The translations under genes were made by a program, and so were the position numbers. DNA of 64,000 nt from Evernia prunastri. Its lineage: Eukaryota; Ascomycota; Lecanoromycetes; Lecanorales; Parmeliaceae. The DNA lies in assembly GCA_003184365.1 (NCBI GenBank), contig NKYR01000016.1, positions 1 through 64,000 of the forward strand. The letters run 5' to 3'. The notes below the pieces were generated by a model. The model had not been told where the DNA came from, searched no databases, and saw only the letters and a list, made by a program, of their open reading frames with translations. Below are positions 20,625-32,376 of this stretch, piece by piece; position 1 is the stretch's first letter; each line of letters opens with the position of its first letter.

Positions 20625-21387
20625 ACGATAGCGCAAAACCACATTTTTGTTCACACATCCACAACGACATCATTTACCGGTCTGAGGCCTACAGTACGGT
20701 AATCAGCTCATTATGAGGTATCTGCCCGTACCCATATTAAGCAGTTTACACGACTGTAGGCCTCGGGTCCAAGGACCTCTGAAAATCGCGCGATGCCACG
20801 TACTCTTTCCGAGAGTCAGGTCATCAAAAGCCTCTCTTTCGACTGAGTCATAAGCTCACGATACGGATCATCTACCGACCTCGCCCTACCATAAGCACAC
20901 AATCCTCAAAACAGTCTATAAAACAGTCTCTCGACGCGTTCGACAAAAAGTCACGTGTCATTTCAATCATGTCAACAAACAGTAGCACACAGTCATTTCA
21001 GCATAGGCCGTAACGCCTCTACACTGTCAGATCTCAACATCTAGACATTACACTTCTTATTCAGCATCCGCAATACCGCATCACCCTCTAATCACCCCAA
21101 GAGAGCATCTTCGTCTTCTTATACCGTCATCGACTACCTACTCAGCCTACGACGCGAGCGATCATCCACCCTGTCCTCTTCCGGGGTGTCTCGATGTATA
21201 TGGTTTCAAATCGTTCGACTTCGCCCTATCGAAACGTATCCGAATGTGGTTCCATCGGATCTTGAATCTCGGCCGCCTACCGAGTAACAGACTATACTGA
21301 GAAGTAGTGACCCTCAGCAGTCGTCAGGGCAACTCCGCCTAGTAGGCTTGAATGGAAAAGAGTTGGAATTGGGAGTGGGATACTGTT
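20625..21387. repeat. Repeat copy A (non-coding)
   Basis: Closely matches 21410–22437 but lacks about 440 bp found in that copy, and has about 180 bp (20788–20968) that the other lacks. It carries a perfect 12-bp inverted repeat (GAGGCCTACAGT at 20684–20695 and its complement at 20753–20764). It ends at an N (21388). No ORF of note. Likely part of a dispersed repeat family. Confidence 0.8.
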
Positions 21388-21409
21388 NCTTCGAAAACCA
21401 AAGGTGCAA

Positions 21410-22437
21410 ACGATAGCGCAAAACCACATTTTTGTTCACACATCCACAACGACATCATTTACGGGTCTGAGGCCTACAATACGGTAATCAGCTCATTATG
21501 AGGTATCTGCCCGTACCCATATTAAGCAGTTTACACGACTGTAGGCCTCGGGTCCAAGGACCTCTGAAANATGTCAACAAACAGTAGCACACAGTCATTT
21601 CAGCATAGGCCGTAACGCCTCTACACTGTCAGATCTCAACATCTAGACATCACACTTCTTATTCAGCCTCCGCAATACCGCATCACCCTCTAATCACCCC
21701 AAGAGAGCATCTTCGTCTTCTTATACCGTCATCGACTACCTACTCAGCCTACGACGCGAGCGATCATCCACCCTGTCCTCTTCCGGGGTGTCTCGATGTA
21801 TATGGTTTCAAATCGTTCGACTTCGCCCTATCGAAACGTATCCGATTAGTATCCTAAATCTCTTCCCTGTAGCAAACAATGGCAACCATGAGGCTGAATC
21901 ACGCAAATGGCAATCATGAGGCTATACAGAAAGTCGATACGTGGTTGCGTCTACCTAACGCCAGGGCTCTGAGTCCAATAGAGGCCTGAAAAGGCATATC
22001 CTCGTAACCCCAGCGCTAGACTAACTCCCATGCTTCTAGCAGCATAGACCTGGAGTGAAAAACGAAGCTATATACATGCAACAGGCGTGGGCGGGCGGGA
22101 CGAAAGAATGCTATGACTCTGAAAGAGATCAATTCGAATGAAGAGTCAAATGCAGATAGAAGCCAGCTACTTATGCTGCTTCCTAATGAGCTACCTCCCC
22201 TGTAGAGGACACGTATTCCAACATTCCAACCAAGGCCTGAAACGATATAAGCGATATTAAGGCCTACTAACCCCCTGTCATGCAGGCGTGAATGTGGTTC
22301 CATCGGATCTTGAATCTCGGCCGCCTACCGAGTAACAGACTATACTGAGAAGTAGTGACCCTCAGCAGTCGTCAGGGCAACTCCGCCTAGTAGGCTTGAA
22401 TGGAAAAGAGTTGGAATTGGGATTGGGATACTGTTCT
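21410..22437. repeat. Repeat copy B (non-coding)
   Basis: Second copy of the same sequence. An N at 21570 lies exactly where copy A has 180 extra bases, so this join is an assembly scar. The additional 440 bp (about 21848–22285) are either an insertion here or a loss from copy A. The 12-bp inverted repeat has one mismatch here. Confidence 0.8.
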
Positions 22438-22800
22438 TTGGGACCCCCGGGCTTAGAGGGGTCCCACCCTATACTGCAAGACTACATAGAAACACCAAGG
22501 GTTCCGGGTCAAAAAACGGGAAATGGTTTTTTACGAAAGAGGTCCGGCGATTGTAGGGTAGCCTCTTTCAATGATTCAGGATTCAGAGCATTTGATAGAT
22601 AAATTACATGATCTCGCATAGTCGGCCAATCAGGCAAGACTTCAGGGTAGTATGATATAATCAATCAATCAATCCGAGGTTCCTCTGTGTCTGCTTTGGT
22701 AACGGGCCATTTTTGATATTCGAACAACAGTCGTACTTTAATGTGCAAGCATAAGGATCCATTTAGATGATGAAGAGATTTAAACTTTTGGCAAGTCTTA
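22438..22800. other. Intergenic
   Basis: Contains a 9-bp perfect hairpin (TGGGACCCC/GGGGTCCCA, about 22439–22467). Otherwise empty; the amidase gene ends at its right edge. Confidence 0.4.
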
Positions 22801-24710
22801 TTACAAATGGCTAGATGGAGTATCCTTGGACTCAGAAATCGCTCCTCCAACATACTCGGAAAGAGCGAGCACCTTCTCCTCCTGCAGTCTGCGCCCAACG
22901 AGCTGCACCGCAACATGGGCGCCGTGGTAGATTTCGGGGTCGTAGTCTTCCTGCGTATCCCTGTCTTGCTCACTCACTGGCTTAAAGCTCTTATTCACTA
23001 CATCAACCTTTTTATCGACGTTCGTCACAGGCACGACGCAGGACGTGTAGTCGAGAGTATTGTATATGTTCGAGTAGCCATAATACTTGTATCGATCAGG
23101 TCTGGCAGCTGCGAAAGGTGCAAGAGGTGCTATTATAGCATCGACTGGTCGACCTGTAGCAGTCAAGTGCGCAGTGCTGTTCCAATATTCCAAGTATTCC
23201 TTTTGGTACTCACGCTTGGCGATGTTGTTCGCTGCAATCTTACTTGCACTTGCCTCCTCGCGCTTCTTACCGTACATGTCAGAAATCTGAGACACCATCG
23301 GCTCTCCCGAGAGCTCTAATGCGTTGTGAATGTCTGCGCCGCCATCGTAAGTCCACGAATTGTGGATAATGTCACAGCCGCGTTTGTGGGACGGAGGTTC
23401 CCATGTGATTACCTGCTCTAACTTAGCCTATGGTGATTGGTTGATGGTATTTTCGTGTTAATATATACCTCATGCCCACGCTTTTTGAGAGTCTCAACAA
23501 CTATATCGAGGGCTCTTTGTACTGGAGGGTGAGGTGTAATAGCGCCGTCATGCATAAGGATACCGAAAGCCAATTTGGAAGAGCTTACGAGATCCGCAAA
23601 TTGCTGTTCCTGAACGTGCCGCCATGGAATCTCATTGCATAAAGGATCGTGCAGCCAAGGTTGTTGAGCCAGTAGAGCTTTCACTACTAGCCTCAAAGAT
23701 GCCACAGAATGCGATAGAGGTCCAACGACTGAAAGTACAGAGTTCTGCCCATCCATACTGTTCGCCATACCTGCGGAGAAGTCCAAGTCAGTTTTGCTTT
23801 TTCGAGCCACGAACACGACTTATGAAACAGGGCTCAGGAGGAAAGAAATTATTTGCTCCCTGTGGCTCAGATATTGGTCCCAGACAGAAAAGAATAAGCC
23901 CAATATTTACGAACCTTCATATGGCATTCGACCTGCTGATGGTCGAAGGCCATAGAGTCCATTGAACGCTGCGGGTATGCGGATGCTTCCCCCAATATCA
24001 GTTCCAAAGCCTACAGGCGAACCTTTGAGTGCAATAAGAGCACCTTCCCCTCCAGAGCTTCCACCGCAAGTCAGATTGCGATTCTTCGGATTCGTTGTGT
24101 ATCCAATGATGTTGTTGACCGTTTCACCTGACATGAGGGAGTGAGGCACGGATGTTTTGCAGTAGAGCAACGCTCCAGATGAGCGCAGCTCCTTCACCAT
24201 TTCGCTTTCGAACACCTTCTCTTTGCCTGTGCCTTTTCTGCCTTCAAAGGTGTTGATCCAGCCTGTGTAACCCATCGTTGTCTCTACACCCTTGACGTGA
24301 AATTGATCCTTCAAGCTTATTGGCAGTCCGTGCAATGGGCCGATCGGTGCCTTGTGCTGCGCGTAGTATTCATCTAGGTATTTGGCATCCTGAATGGCTG
24401 CCTCGAAGAAGGTCTCGTGTAGACAATTTGTCAATTGGTGCGCAAGGCTGGCCCGGTGACAAAAAGCTGTTACTACTTCCTCAGCCGTCCAGATCCATAC
24501 AGATGTCTTTTCAACAATGTCGACGGCATCTGTCTCGGTGATCTCGACCTCCTCTGTGGACAGGAATTTGCAGATGAAAGGCCCGGTCACGTCTCGCTGC
24601 TCTTCAATTGAAGGGATCGAAGGAAGCCGCCACTTCTCTGGGATTGATTCATTGATTGCGTTAAGTTTGGCCTTGGCTAGATCTTGCCATGTTGACATTT
24701 CAGTCGCCAT
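22801..24710 (-). CDS. Amidase-signature family amidase (acetamidase-like), 574 aa
   Basis: Hydrolyses a carboxamide to acid and ammonia. Exons 24710–23915, 23770–23469 and 23427–22801. The amidase signature is complete: Lys134 in ISLKDQF, GGSSGGEGAL (216–225, cis-Ser218) and GTDIGGSIRIP with nucleophile Ser242. The 24-residue spacing between the two serines equals that of fatty-acid amide hydrolase. The C-terminal part has the usual WEPPSHKRG and APLAPFAA segments. Length is normal for fungal general amidases (about 550 aa). The first intron is 144 bp, the second 41 bp. Substrate cannot be read from sequence: acetamide-type nitrogen scavenging and secondary-metabolite amides are both common. 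It marks the first core-type gene after the repeat zone. Confidence 0.9.
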
Positions 24711-24978
24711 TGAATCGGCAAGCAGATTTTTTCTGGAGGCAAGTCTCAGAGCCTGAGATTGAGTGCGAGAGATTGTTTTGTCGACGGACTTTCTCTCTCA
24801 ATTAATACACAAACAAGACCATGACGCGCATTTTTCCGGCTTGATGTGGGGTCGAGCTTATCGCCCGGGCTAAGGTTCGACGCCTTCCGTTTTAGTTGAG
24901 CACCCGCCTAGGACCCATGTAGGTAATCATCAATGTTGGATTGCACCGAGATTTCACTCGTCAATTTATTATTTTCTT

Positions 24979-26102
24979 TCAATCTTGCATCTGGCGGATG
25001 TTCAAGTTGACTCTCTTGTTCGACATCCAACCTCGCCAGGCTTCGAACGGCTCTCCGCGGCCCGGAGTTGGGCTCTCGCCATCTGTCATGGCGGGCCAAT
25101 CACGCAGTGATCCTGGGCAAGTATTTCCAACGACTTGAGGCACGCCATGCCAAGCAAACCGAGCTGGTCCGCTCATAACGACCGAGTCTCCTGAGTGCAA
25201 GCGTATAACAGCACATTTCGGATCCTCACCCTTCTCAGAATCGAGCCCAATGACGAAAATGCCATCGCAGCCAAAGCTGATACTCACCAGCTCATTATCA
25301 GCCTCCTCGCTCACATCTCGATGCACGCTGAGAGTATCTCCAGGCGTGTACAAATTCAAAATTGCAGCTTCTGGCTTCATCAAAGGGAACAGTTGATGAA
25401 TGAAGTTTGCTATATCTTCTGGAAAAGATGGAGCCTTCTCAGCCGGGTACCTCTTTTCTGTCCAATTGTACTGACCGCCAAGGGTCAGCCAACGTAGCTT
25501 TCGATTGAGGAACTGCGAGGCAGTGAGAGGCTTATGCATTCCTTCGTCAATGGGTAGAAATGGCTCAGAGGAGTCGGGAGACATATTGAAGAATGAGTCA
25601 CAGGTGGTTTTAGGAAACCCACGCTTAGCAGCATCATATGGAAGTAGATGATGTAGATGAACATTCGTCTTATGTCGCCCATCTGCCAGATCCCTATGCA
25701 GCAGCTTCGATAGAAGAACTCTTTGAGCTTCTTTAGGTACCAAAGATGGCATTACGAGCAAACCTAATACGTTACTATTGAATGGGATCATCCTCAATTC
25801 TGGGCGTTTGAATACTCACCTGGTACTACGTCGATTTCGTACATTGACATATGCATACTGGGCTGCATATCTTTAGGGGCCTCGGCGAGTCCAAGATGCA
25901 AACAGGCAGCGTCTATCGAAGATTGCGGTACACTGTCAACTCTTCGAACGCCGCATCGTTGTTCATCACTCAAGCCCCGACGAAAATCAAGGATCACAGG
26001 ATCTGATTCAATGGCGTCAAACGTAAGCTTTTGATATCTTTTGTAAACGGTCTTGATACATTCCGGTGGTGTATCACGAGCATCAAGATCATTGATCATC
26101 AT
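24979..26102 (-). CDS. AlkB-like Fe(II)/2-oxoglutarate dioxygenase (ALKBH1-type), 355 aa
   Basis: Oxidative demethylase of alkylated nucleic acid or tRNA. Exons 26102–25820 and 25763–24979, intron 56 bp. The start is the first ATG of the MMINDLDARDTPPE segment. The open frame extends 24 codons further but without ATG, and fungal relatives begin close to this point. The N-terminus has the RPPE…VYKRYQKL pattern of the ALKBH1 group. Iron ligands are H242 and D244 (SVHRDVSE) and H300 (FAWHGVPQ). RVNLNIR (345–351) supplies the 2-oxoglutarate arginines. All key residues are present. It is divergent from the Cdk1 gene, 330 bp away. Confidence 0.88.
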
Positions 26103-26432
26103 AGCCGATGATCCATTAAACAATACGAGATTATTAGCGGCGAAGGCTACAGACACAGGATTTCGTGGCTTCAACGCGGCGAAAGAATCTTCGGTCCGTC
26201 ATTAGCGCGTAGTTAAACCCTGTCAGTGTTTACAAAAACGCCGAGGGGTATTTGATCAGAGCTGCATGCTGAGCACCAACAAACACACTTCATTCAGCCT
26301 TTACTAACCAACAGCTCTTTCATTCACATCAATCAGATCTTCGTTCCTTGAAGGTCGTCACTCCCAAATACTAACAGCGTTGACGACGAGTCAACTTCAG
26401 GATACGCAACGGCACTGCCATCCCCAGGCAAG
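26103..26432. promoter_or_regulatory. Divergent promoter region, AlkB-like / Cdk1
   Basis: 330 bp shared upstream region. The Cdk1 side is pyrimidine rich (TTCATTCACATC). No TATA box stands out. Assigned from arrangement only. Confidence 0.4.
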
Positions 26433-27631
26433 ATGGAGAACTACCAAAAAATCGAGAAGATTGGCGAGGGTAAGCAAACAGCAATCGTCTGCTTCTGGCT
26501 CGCACAGAAGTACCGTCGCTAGAGACAACATACAGTATTAGTATGTCAAGTACAGGCGCTAATTGATGTGTTGACAGGGACCTATGGTGTCGTCTACAAA
26601 GCTCGCGACCTTACACATCCTACCCGCATCGTTGCGCTAAAGAAAATTCGCCTTGAGGCAGAGGATGAAGGCGTGCCCAGTACTGCCATCCGCGAAATAT
26701 CGCTGTTAAAAGAGATGAATGATCCAAATATTGTCCGCTTACTCAACATCGTGCACGCCGATGGCCACAAGCTGTACCTGGTCTTCGAATACCTGGATCT
26801 AGATCTGAAAAAATACATGGAAGCGCTACCGGTCAGCGATGGAGGCAAAGCAAAGGCGTTTCCGGAAGGCTCAGGAGCAGACCTCGGGAGGTTGGGTCTT
26901 GGTGATGCGATGGTCAAAAAGTTCATGAGCCAGCTGATCGAGGGCGTGAGATACTGCCATAGTCATCGAGTGCTACATCGGGATCTCAAGCCTCAGAATC
27001 TACTTATCGACCGAGATGGGAACCTGAAGCTCGCCGATTTTGGATTGGCACGCGCATTCGGCGTACCGTTGCGCACATACACACACGAGGTAGGCAAAGC
27101 CCAAATGTGTTCACAAAACTTACGAAACTAATCTATGCTTATGCAGGTGGTTACTCTCTGGTACCGTTCACCCGAGATTCTACTCGGTGGCCGTCAATAC
27201 TCCACTGGTGTTGATATGTGGTCTGTTGGCTGTATATTTGCGGAGATGTGCACGCGGAGGCCTTTGTTCCCTGGCGACTCAGAGATCGATGAGATATTCA
27301 AGATATTTCGGTTAGTGCTGTTTGTACTGATTTACATCTTAAGTAACCAATACTTACATTTAGTAGGCTTCTAGGGACGCCTACTGACCAGGATTGGCCT
27401 GGTGTGACCTCCTTCCCTGACTTCAAGCCATCGTTCCCAAAGTGGTCGCGAGACGTATCAAGAGCTCTCGTTAATGGGTTGGATGACAACGGACTTGACC
27501 TACTTGATGCTATGCTCGTTTACGATCCAGCCGGCCGCATATCTGCAAAGCAGGCTTGCATCCATCCCTACTTTGAGGCTGGGAGCTCCGCATACTCCGG
27601 CAGAGGGAGGGGCACTAATGGATTTCACTGA
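26433..27631 (+). CDS. cdk1: Cyclin-dependent kinase Cdk1 (Cdc2/NimX)
   Basis: Master cell-cycle kinase that acts with cyclins at G1/S and G2/M. Four exons: 26433–26469, 26578–27089, 27147–27310, 27367–27631; 325 aa. It has the Gly loop GEGTYGVVY with the inhibitory sites T14 and Y15, and PSTAIRE (46–52), the cyclin-binding helix unique to the Cdk1/2 group. Also present are HRDLKPQN, DFGLARAFG, T181 in YTHEVVTLWYR (activating site) and GDSEIDEIF. An insert after KKYMEALP (Gly/Ala rich) is common in filamentous ascomycetes and explains the length above 297 aa. The first exon is only 37 nt. Intron phases all agree. Confidence 0.96.
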
Positions 27632-27755
27632 TAGAAGCCTGAGGGAAAACTTCACGCTTGGTCTTCCTTCGCATGCCTATCGACCGTGATCACTTGGCGT
27701 TTATGAGTCTATGGGGCTATGCATTTGCAGGTTTATCGAAAACATTACGGTATCT

Positions 27756-28130
27756 TTATGAAAGGCAAGCGAGTTGTATGTCTCTACATTCCTTTGCTAT
27801 GTATGATATCGGTGGCAGCTGGTTGGAAATTGGCCGTTTTAGCGTTGCTCGTCCTACAATAGCTACAGTAGGCTCAGGATACAGAGGATAGATGATTTGC
27901 CCAGGCTCAAAACGTTGATACACCTGGCTTCTGTCAATTGTCACAAGCCCAGCTAGGTATTTCGGAAGTGAGATTTTTCTAGTGAGACCTCCCACTGGCA
28001 GCCCTGCGACTCGAGAGCACTGGGGTCGAAAAGGTATCAGATCATGAAAATGTACACGTCGTCCGCAATGTGAGCCAAGGTCCAGTAAATCTTCATTTTC
28101 CACAGAGGCAGTAGGTAATAGCGAAGACAT
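27756..28130 (-). CDS. Possible small protein, 124 aa
   Basis: An uninterrupted 124-codon ATG ORF, convergent with Cdk1 and 125 bp from its stop. It starts MSSLLPTASVENEDLL and has no domain or compositional bias I recognise. It may instead be chance ORF in the Cdk1 3' region. Confidence 0.25.
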   Translation of the reverse strand: MSSLLPTASVENEDLLDLGSHCGRRVHFHDLIPFRPQCSRVAGLPVGGLTRKISLPKYLAGLVTIDRSQVYQRFEPGQIIYPLYPEPTVAIVGRATLKRPISNQLPPISYIAKECRDIQLACLS

Positions 28131-28569
28131 TGCTTTTGCAAAGAATTAACGATCCCTTTTGCGCTCAAAGCTCATCAATTAGATATGACTAGCAGCTCAG
28201 CCTTGCATCCCTCGCTCGCCTCGCTGACTCGACAAATCTCGCTAAATGTTGTAGCTCGCAGACCAACCATCCTTCCGGGCTTTGCTACCAAAGGGCGCCT
28301 TGAGCCGCATGAATGTTCAGCCCTCGGGCTTTAGCCCGTTATGAGAAAAGCAGAAGTTCCTGTTATTTGTCGATTATATGCGATGGCCCCCGGCATCCGT
28401 GGGAGTTCTGATGAATGCATCCATGGGGCCACTCATCAGAAGCTTCTCGAAGCTTCAACTCCTCTACCAGCAGCCTTGACTCATGTTTTTACAGTGTGGA
28501 TATTAGGAAGCATCCGTGGAATCATCACCCAATTACAAGGGTCTTCCGCTTCGCTCCCACCCTGACAAC
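28131..28569. other. Intergenic, upstream of calpain gene
   Basis: Contains a short palindrome (CGGGCTTTAGCCCG, about 28325–28340). It otherwise holds the calpain promoter; no gene. Confidence 0.4.
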
Positions 28570-31500
28570 ATGAGTGAACCCGGCGAGGCTGCAGACTTTG
28601 AGAATCCTCAGCCAGCACCACGGTCCGTACATGACGTTCCTGTCAAAGTGACCAAGCAGCTGCCCCAGAGGAGTGTGGACGATTTCTGGAAGAAGGTACG
28701 CATCCTTCGTCAACTCCATACATCAAGCTCATCGCTCTCATCTAGTTCACCACCAAATTCCCTGGCAAAGTACACAGTATCCTCCCAGCCGATATATACG
28801 CCAAGACCAAAGCCTCTAAGAACACTAAAGGTGTCGTGAACGGCCAAATCGCTGTAAAGTCTTATGATCAGGCGGCTGCGGAATGCAAACATGCTGTAGA
28901 GAAGATAGCGAAGGAGTGTCGGCGGGTGAACCACAAATACCGCGATCCTCATTTCGATATCGAGTTCGACCTGAAGCGGAACCAAAGAGACTGCTTGGAT
29001 GCTCTGGGTCAGGTACAGGACCTGGCGTACCCCAAATCAGTCAAACGAATTCCTGTGAGCATCCTATATTCTTGCTTCATTCCTATAGAAAGGTTTCATG
29101 ACTGAGATGTCTCAGGATATCTTCGAAAATCCTGTGTTTTTTGAGGAGGGCGCTACCGCAAGTGATGTTCGTCAGGGATTCACCGGCGACTGCTGGTTTC
29201 TATCTGCATTGTGTGCTCTTTGTAACAAGAAAGACTTGGTCGACAAAATTTGCGTTGCTAGAGACGAAGAGGTGGGCGTATACGGCTTTGTGTTCCATCG
29301 AGGTGGGTTCAAGGTCGCTCTTCTCGCAGCGAGGAGGCTGAATTATCTTAGATGGGGAGTGGATTCAAACCGTAATCGATGACAAGCTTTACCTCATCGC
29401 CTCAGACTGGTGGGATATCTCAGACGATGGAAAGCGAGTAATCGGGAGGGTGAATAGAGGTGACGCAGAAGAAAAGTACCGAAAAGCGAATCAAACCGGC
29501 TCCAAAGCTCTCTACTTCGCCCAGTGCAGCAGCGAGAACGAGACATGGCTACCGTTGTTAGAAAAGGCATATGCCAAAGCTCATGGGGACTACAGTGCTA
29601 TTGACGGTGGCTTCACAGGGTCAATGTCATCCCTCAATCCGACCGGACTGGATTGCTGACATCATGCAGTGAGGCTATCGAGGACCTGACCGGCGGCGTA
29701 ACTACCGAACTTTTCACGACCGACATCCTCAACAAAAACAATTTCTGGGAGGAGATCATGAAAACCAATGACGACTTGTTGTTCAGTTGTTATACGGGCA
29801 CTTTCGACAGATGGCAAGGATCAGATCTAGCCTCTGTGTACGGTCCAGCCAAGAATATCGTACGTATGCATGCGTATTCGATCATGGAAGCTAGAGAGGT
29901 CAAAGGTAACAGGCTGTTGAAATTACGAAACCCTTGGGGCTGGGGTGAGTGGAGAGGTGCCTGGAGCGACGGTTCGGAACAGTGGACTCCTGAGTGGATG
30001 GAGTTGTTGAATCACCGGTTCGGCGATGATGGACAGTTCTGGATTTCCTATGAGGACCTTCTGCGCGAGTATTCGAGCTTTGATAGAACTCGACTTTTTG
30101 GGTCGGACTGGCAGGTCACGCAGCAGTGGGTACGTAACTTTCTGAGACGGTTTTCTCTCTCTGCGGCACATTTCGTGAGCAAAACAGAGCTTTTGGGTTC
30201 TCAACACCTGTCACGCCACTCTTTATCTTTCTTGACGGAGAAATGTTGACCCTGAGATGCGTGTAGACTACTGTTGACGTTCCTTGGAGCGCAGACTACA
30301 ACAATACCAAATTCAGTGTTACGCTCTCAAAGCGAAGCCCTGTTGTAATTGTTTTGTCTCAACTGGATGATCGCTATTACAAAGGGCTGGAAGGGCAGTA
30401 CATATTCGAACTGCATTTCAGGCTAGACAAAGATGGCGAGCAGGACTATATTGTTCGCAGCCATGGTAATTATTCTATGAATCGCTCGGTCAGCACAGAC
30501 TTAGAATTGGACCCCGGCACCTATTCTGTGCTAATGAAGATCACTGCCCGCCGTGATCAGGAGCTCGATACCCCAAAGGACATCATCAAGAAGAATGTTA
30601 AAATGAGGCAGAACAAGTTGATTCAAACGGGACTTTCATACGATCTTGCTCACGCTAAGGGAGAGATCAGAGAAACTGAGGCTGAGAAGCAACGGCGTCA
30701 AGAGCTAGAGCTGAAGAACAAAGCTGTCGAGAAACAGAAGCAGTATGCTATGAAACGCGAAGAAAAGTTGAAGGACTGGCAATTTGGAAAAAGAGGAGAG
30801 GCCAGAGAGAAGCGCCACGCCAAGAAAAGACAAGAGCATGAGCGCAAGAAGGCTGGCAAGCGTGAAGCGGCTATGCCGAAGGAGGGTCCCATTGCCGGTG
30901 ACGCCGCCGCTGCTGAAGTTGATGCTGCTACTGCTCCTTCTCTCGGACCTACCAATGGTGGGAAAGCAGCCGCGGGAATTGAAGGTGAAATCGAGAAGCA
31001 AGCCGCGGCCGGTGCAACACAAGACAAGACTGGCGAATCTGCTCCGGACCCAGCCTCTTTACCATCACCTCCGGCTGAAGCTAACACTAACGGACCCAAA
31101 GCTGAAGAAGCCAAATTCGACAGTAATGGAGGTTCTCTTGAGACCATACCTGAGGACGTGAAGCCCACTCATGGGACTCTGGCAGATAACATCTCCGTCG
31201 ACCCCAAAACGGAGGACGCAGCCACGTCGACCGACGGGTCAGCTTCCCAAAAAGCACAGCACTTTGAAGCAGCCCTCCGATCTGTTCCGTCTGTTACTGT
31301 CAATGATGCCCCAGTACCTACCAGTGAAGCTCCTCCACCATCCCTCGCTGCTCCCTCCTCTTTCGCGCCCAACGACGACTATCAATACGACAGCGATTCC
31401 TCTTTCGATAGTTCCATAGACAGCGTCCTCGACTTCCCTGCCCAAGCCGACGACACCGGTGCAGAAGACGAATCTCCGCCAATAGATGGAGGAGACGATA

Positions 31501-31682
31501 ATACCGAATTCGAGAATGACCCATGGAATGCAGTGTGCGTTGTGGGGCTGAGGGTGTTTTCTAAGGATGGCAGATGCTCTATTGAGACTATAAGGCCGAG
31601 GCAGGGAGAGGAGACTTTGGACTTGGATGACGCGAGTAAGGGGGCCAGCGGGAGGGCAGAAAGCGATGGCAATAAATATTGA
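28570..31682 (+). CDS. Calpain-like cysteine protease (family C2), 921 aa
   Basis: Calcium-type papain-fold endopeptidase. Six exons: 28570–28695, 28746–29054, 29116–29302, 29352–29619, 29670–30129, 30267–31682. The catalytic domain spans about residues 100–425 with Cys171 (FTGDCWFLSAL), His364 (VRMHAYSI) and Asn384 (LRNPWGWGEW), so the triad is complete. A calpain domain III-like β region follows (about 450–560, with LELDPGTYSV). After it comes a long charged coiled coil (EAEKQRRQ onward) and a low-complexity acidic tail. No penta-EF hand is present, as in other non-classical fungal calpains. It is not the PalB type, since no MIT domain is seen at the N-terminus. Substrate unknown. Confidence 0.9.
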
Positions 31683-32376
31683 GGTACGAGGGCGAATAAA
31701 AGGATGCCTTGTGTGAAGCAACGTAGTAGAATACCCTTAGTGTGGACTGCTTTCTTTCTTGTTGGCTATAGGTCTCCCAACTCGTATCATTTACAGCTGC
31801 ACTTGACAAGATCGTCTCAAAACGCAAGGACTCTCGATATTTTCGAGGTAAGCGGGATTTTGACAGAGTAACGGTGGTAAACAAACGGTCAGGCCTGAAT
31901 GAGTCCAAGGGACAAATTCTCTATCCAATGCACTTCCACCGGGAGCCCATTCCTCGTCCCTATGGACATGACTACTCGAACTAGCTGCGGGAGATTGCAT
32001 CAAGGGCCACTGCCAATCGAGTGGACGGGTTTAGGAGAAATCTTTCTCTCGCAGGAGCAGCGTTTCAGAGAATGGAGTGCAGCTTGAAGAACCACAGCGA
32101 CTTGGAACAGGAGTTGCTAAGGGTGTGTTGAAAGCAAGGTTTTCAATATTTTGATTAATTGATGATAATGGGATGCCTGGTCTAAGTAAATATCAAATCG
32201 ATTACAAACGACGAAACCAAATTAAATATAGATATATATATAGCCCAACAAGTCAAACCTCATATCCCAACAGACATTTGCATCGCAATGATGTTATCCA
32301 AAACGAGTTCGAATGCTGCAACCAAATGCATAGAAAACCAAATAAATCCTCATACATGTTAGTATCCCCAAAAACG
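31683..32376. other. Convergent intergenic region
   Basis: About 690 bp between the 3' ends of the calpain and CUE/Smr genes. AT-rich toward 32200–32300. No gene supported. Confidence 0.45.

Noticed and set aside
17565..22800. DUF3435 captain recombinase
   Set aside because: I looked for the captain on both strands near the block edge; no frame shows recognisable tyrosine-recombinase motifs.
30698..31720. Several long minus-strand ORFs over the calpain 3' part
   Set aside because: Antisense to the low-complexity tail; Ser/Leu composition mirrors Glu/Lys/Ala codons.
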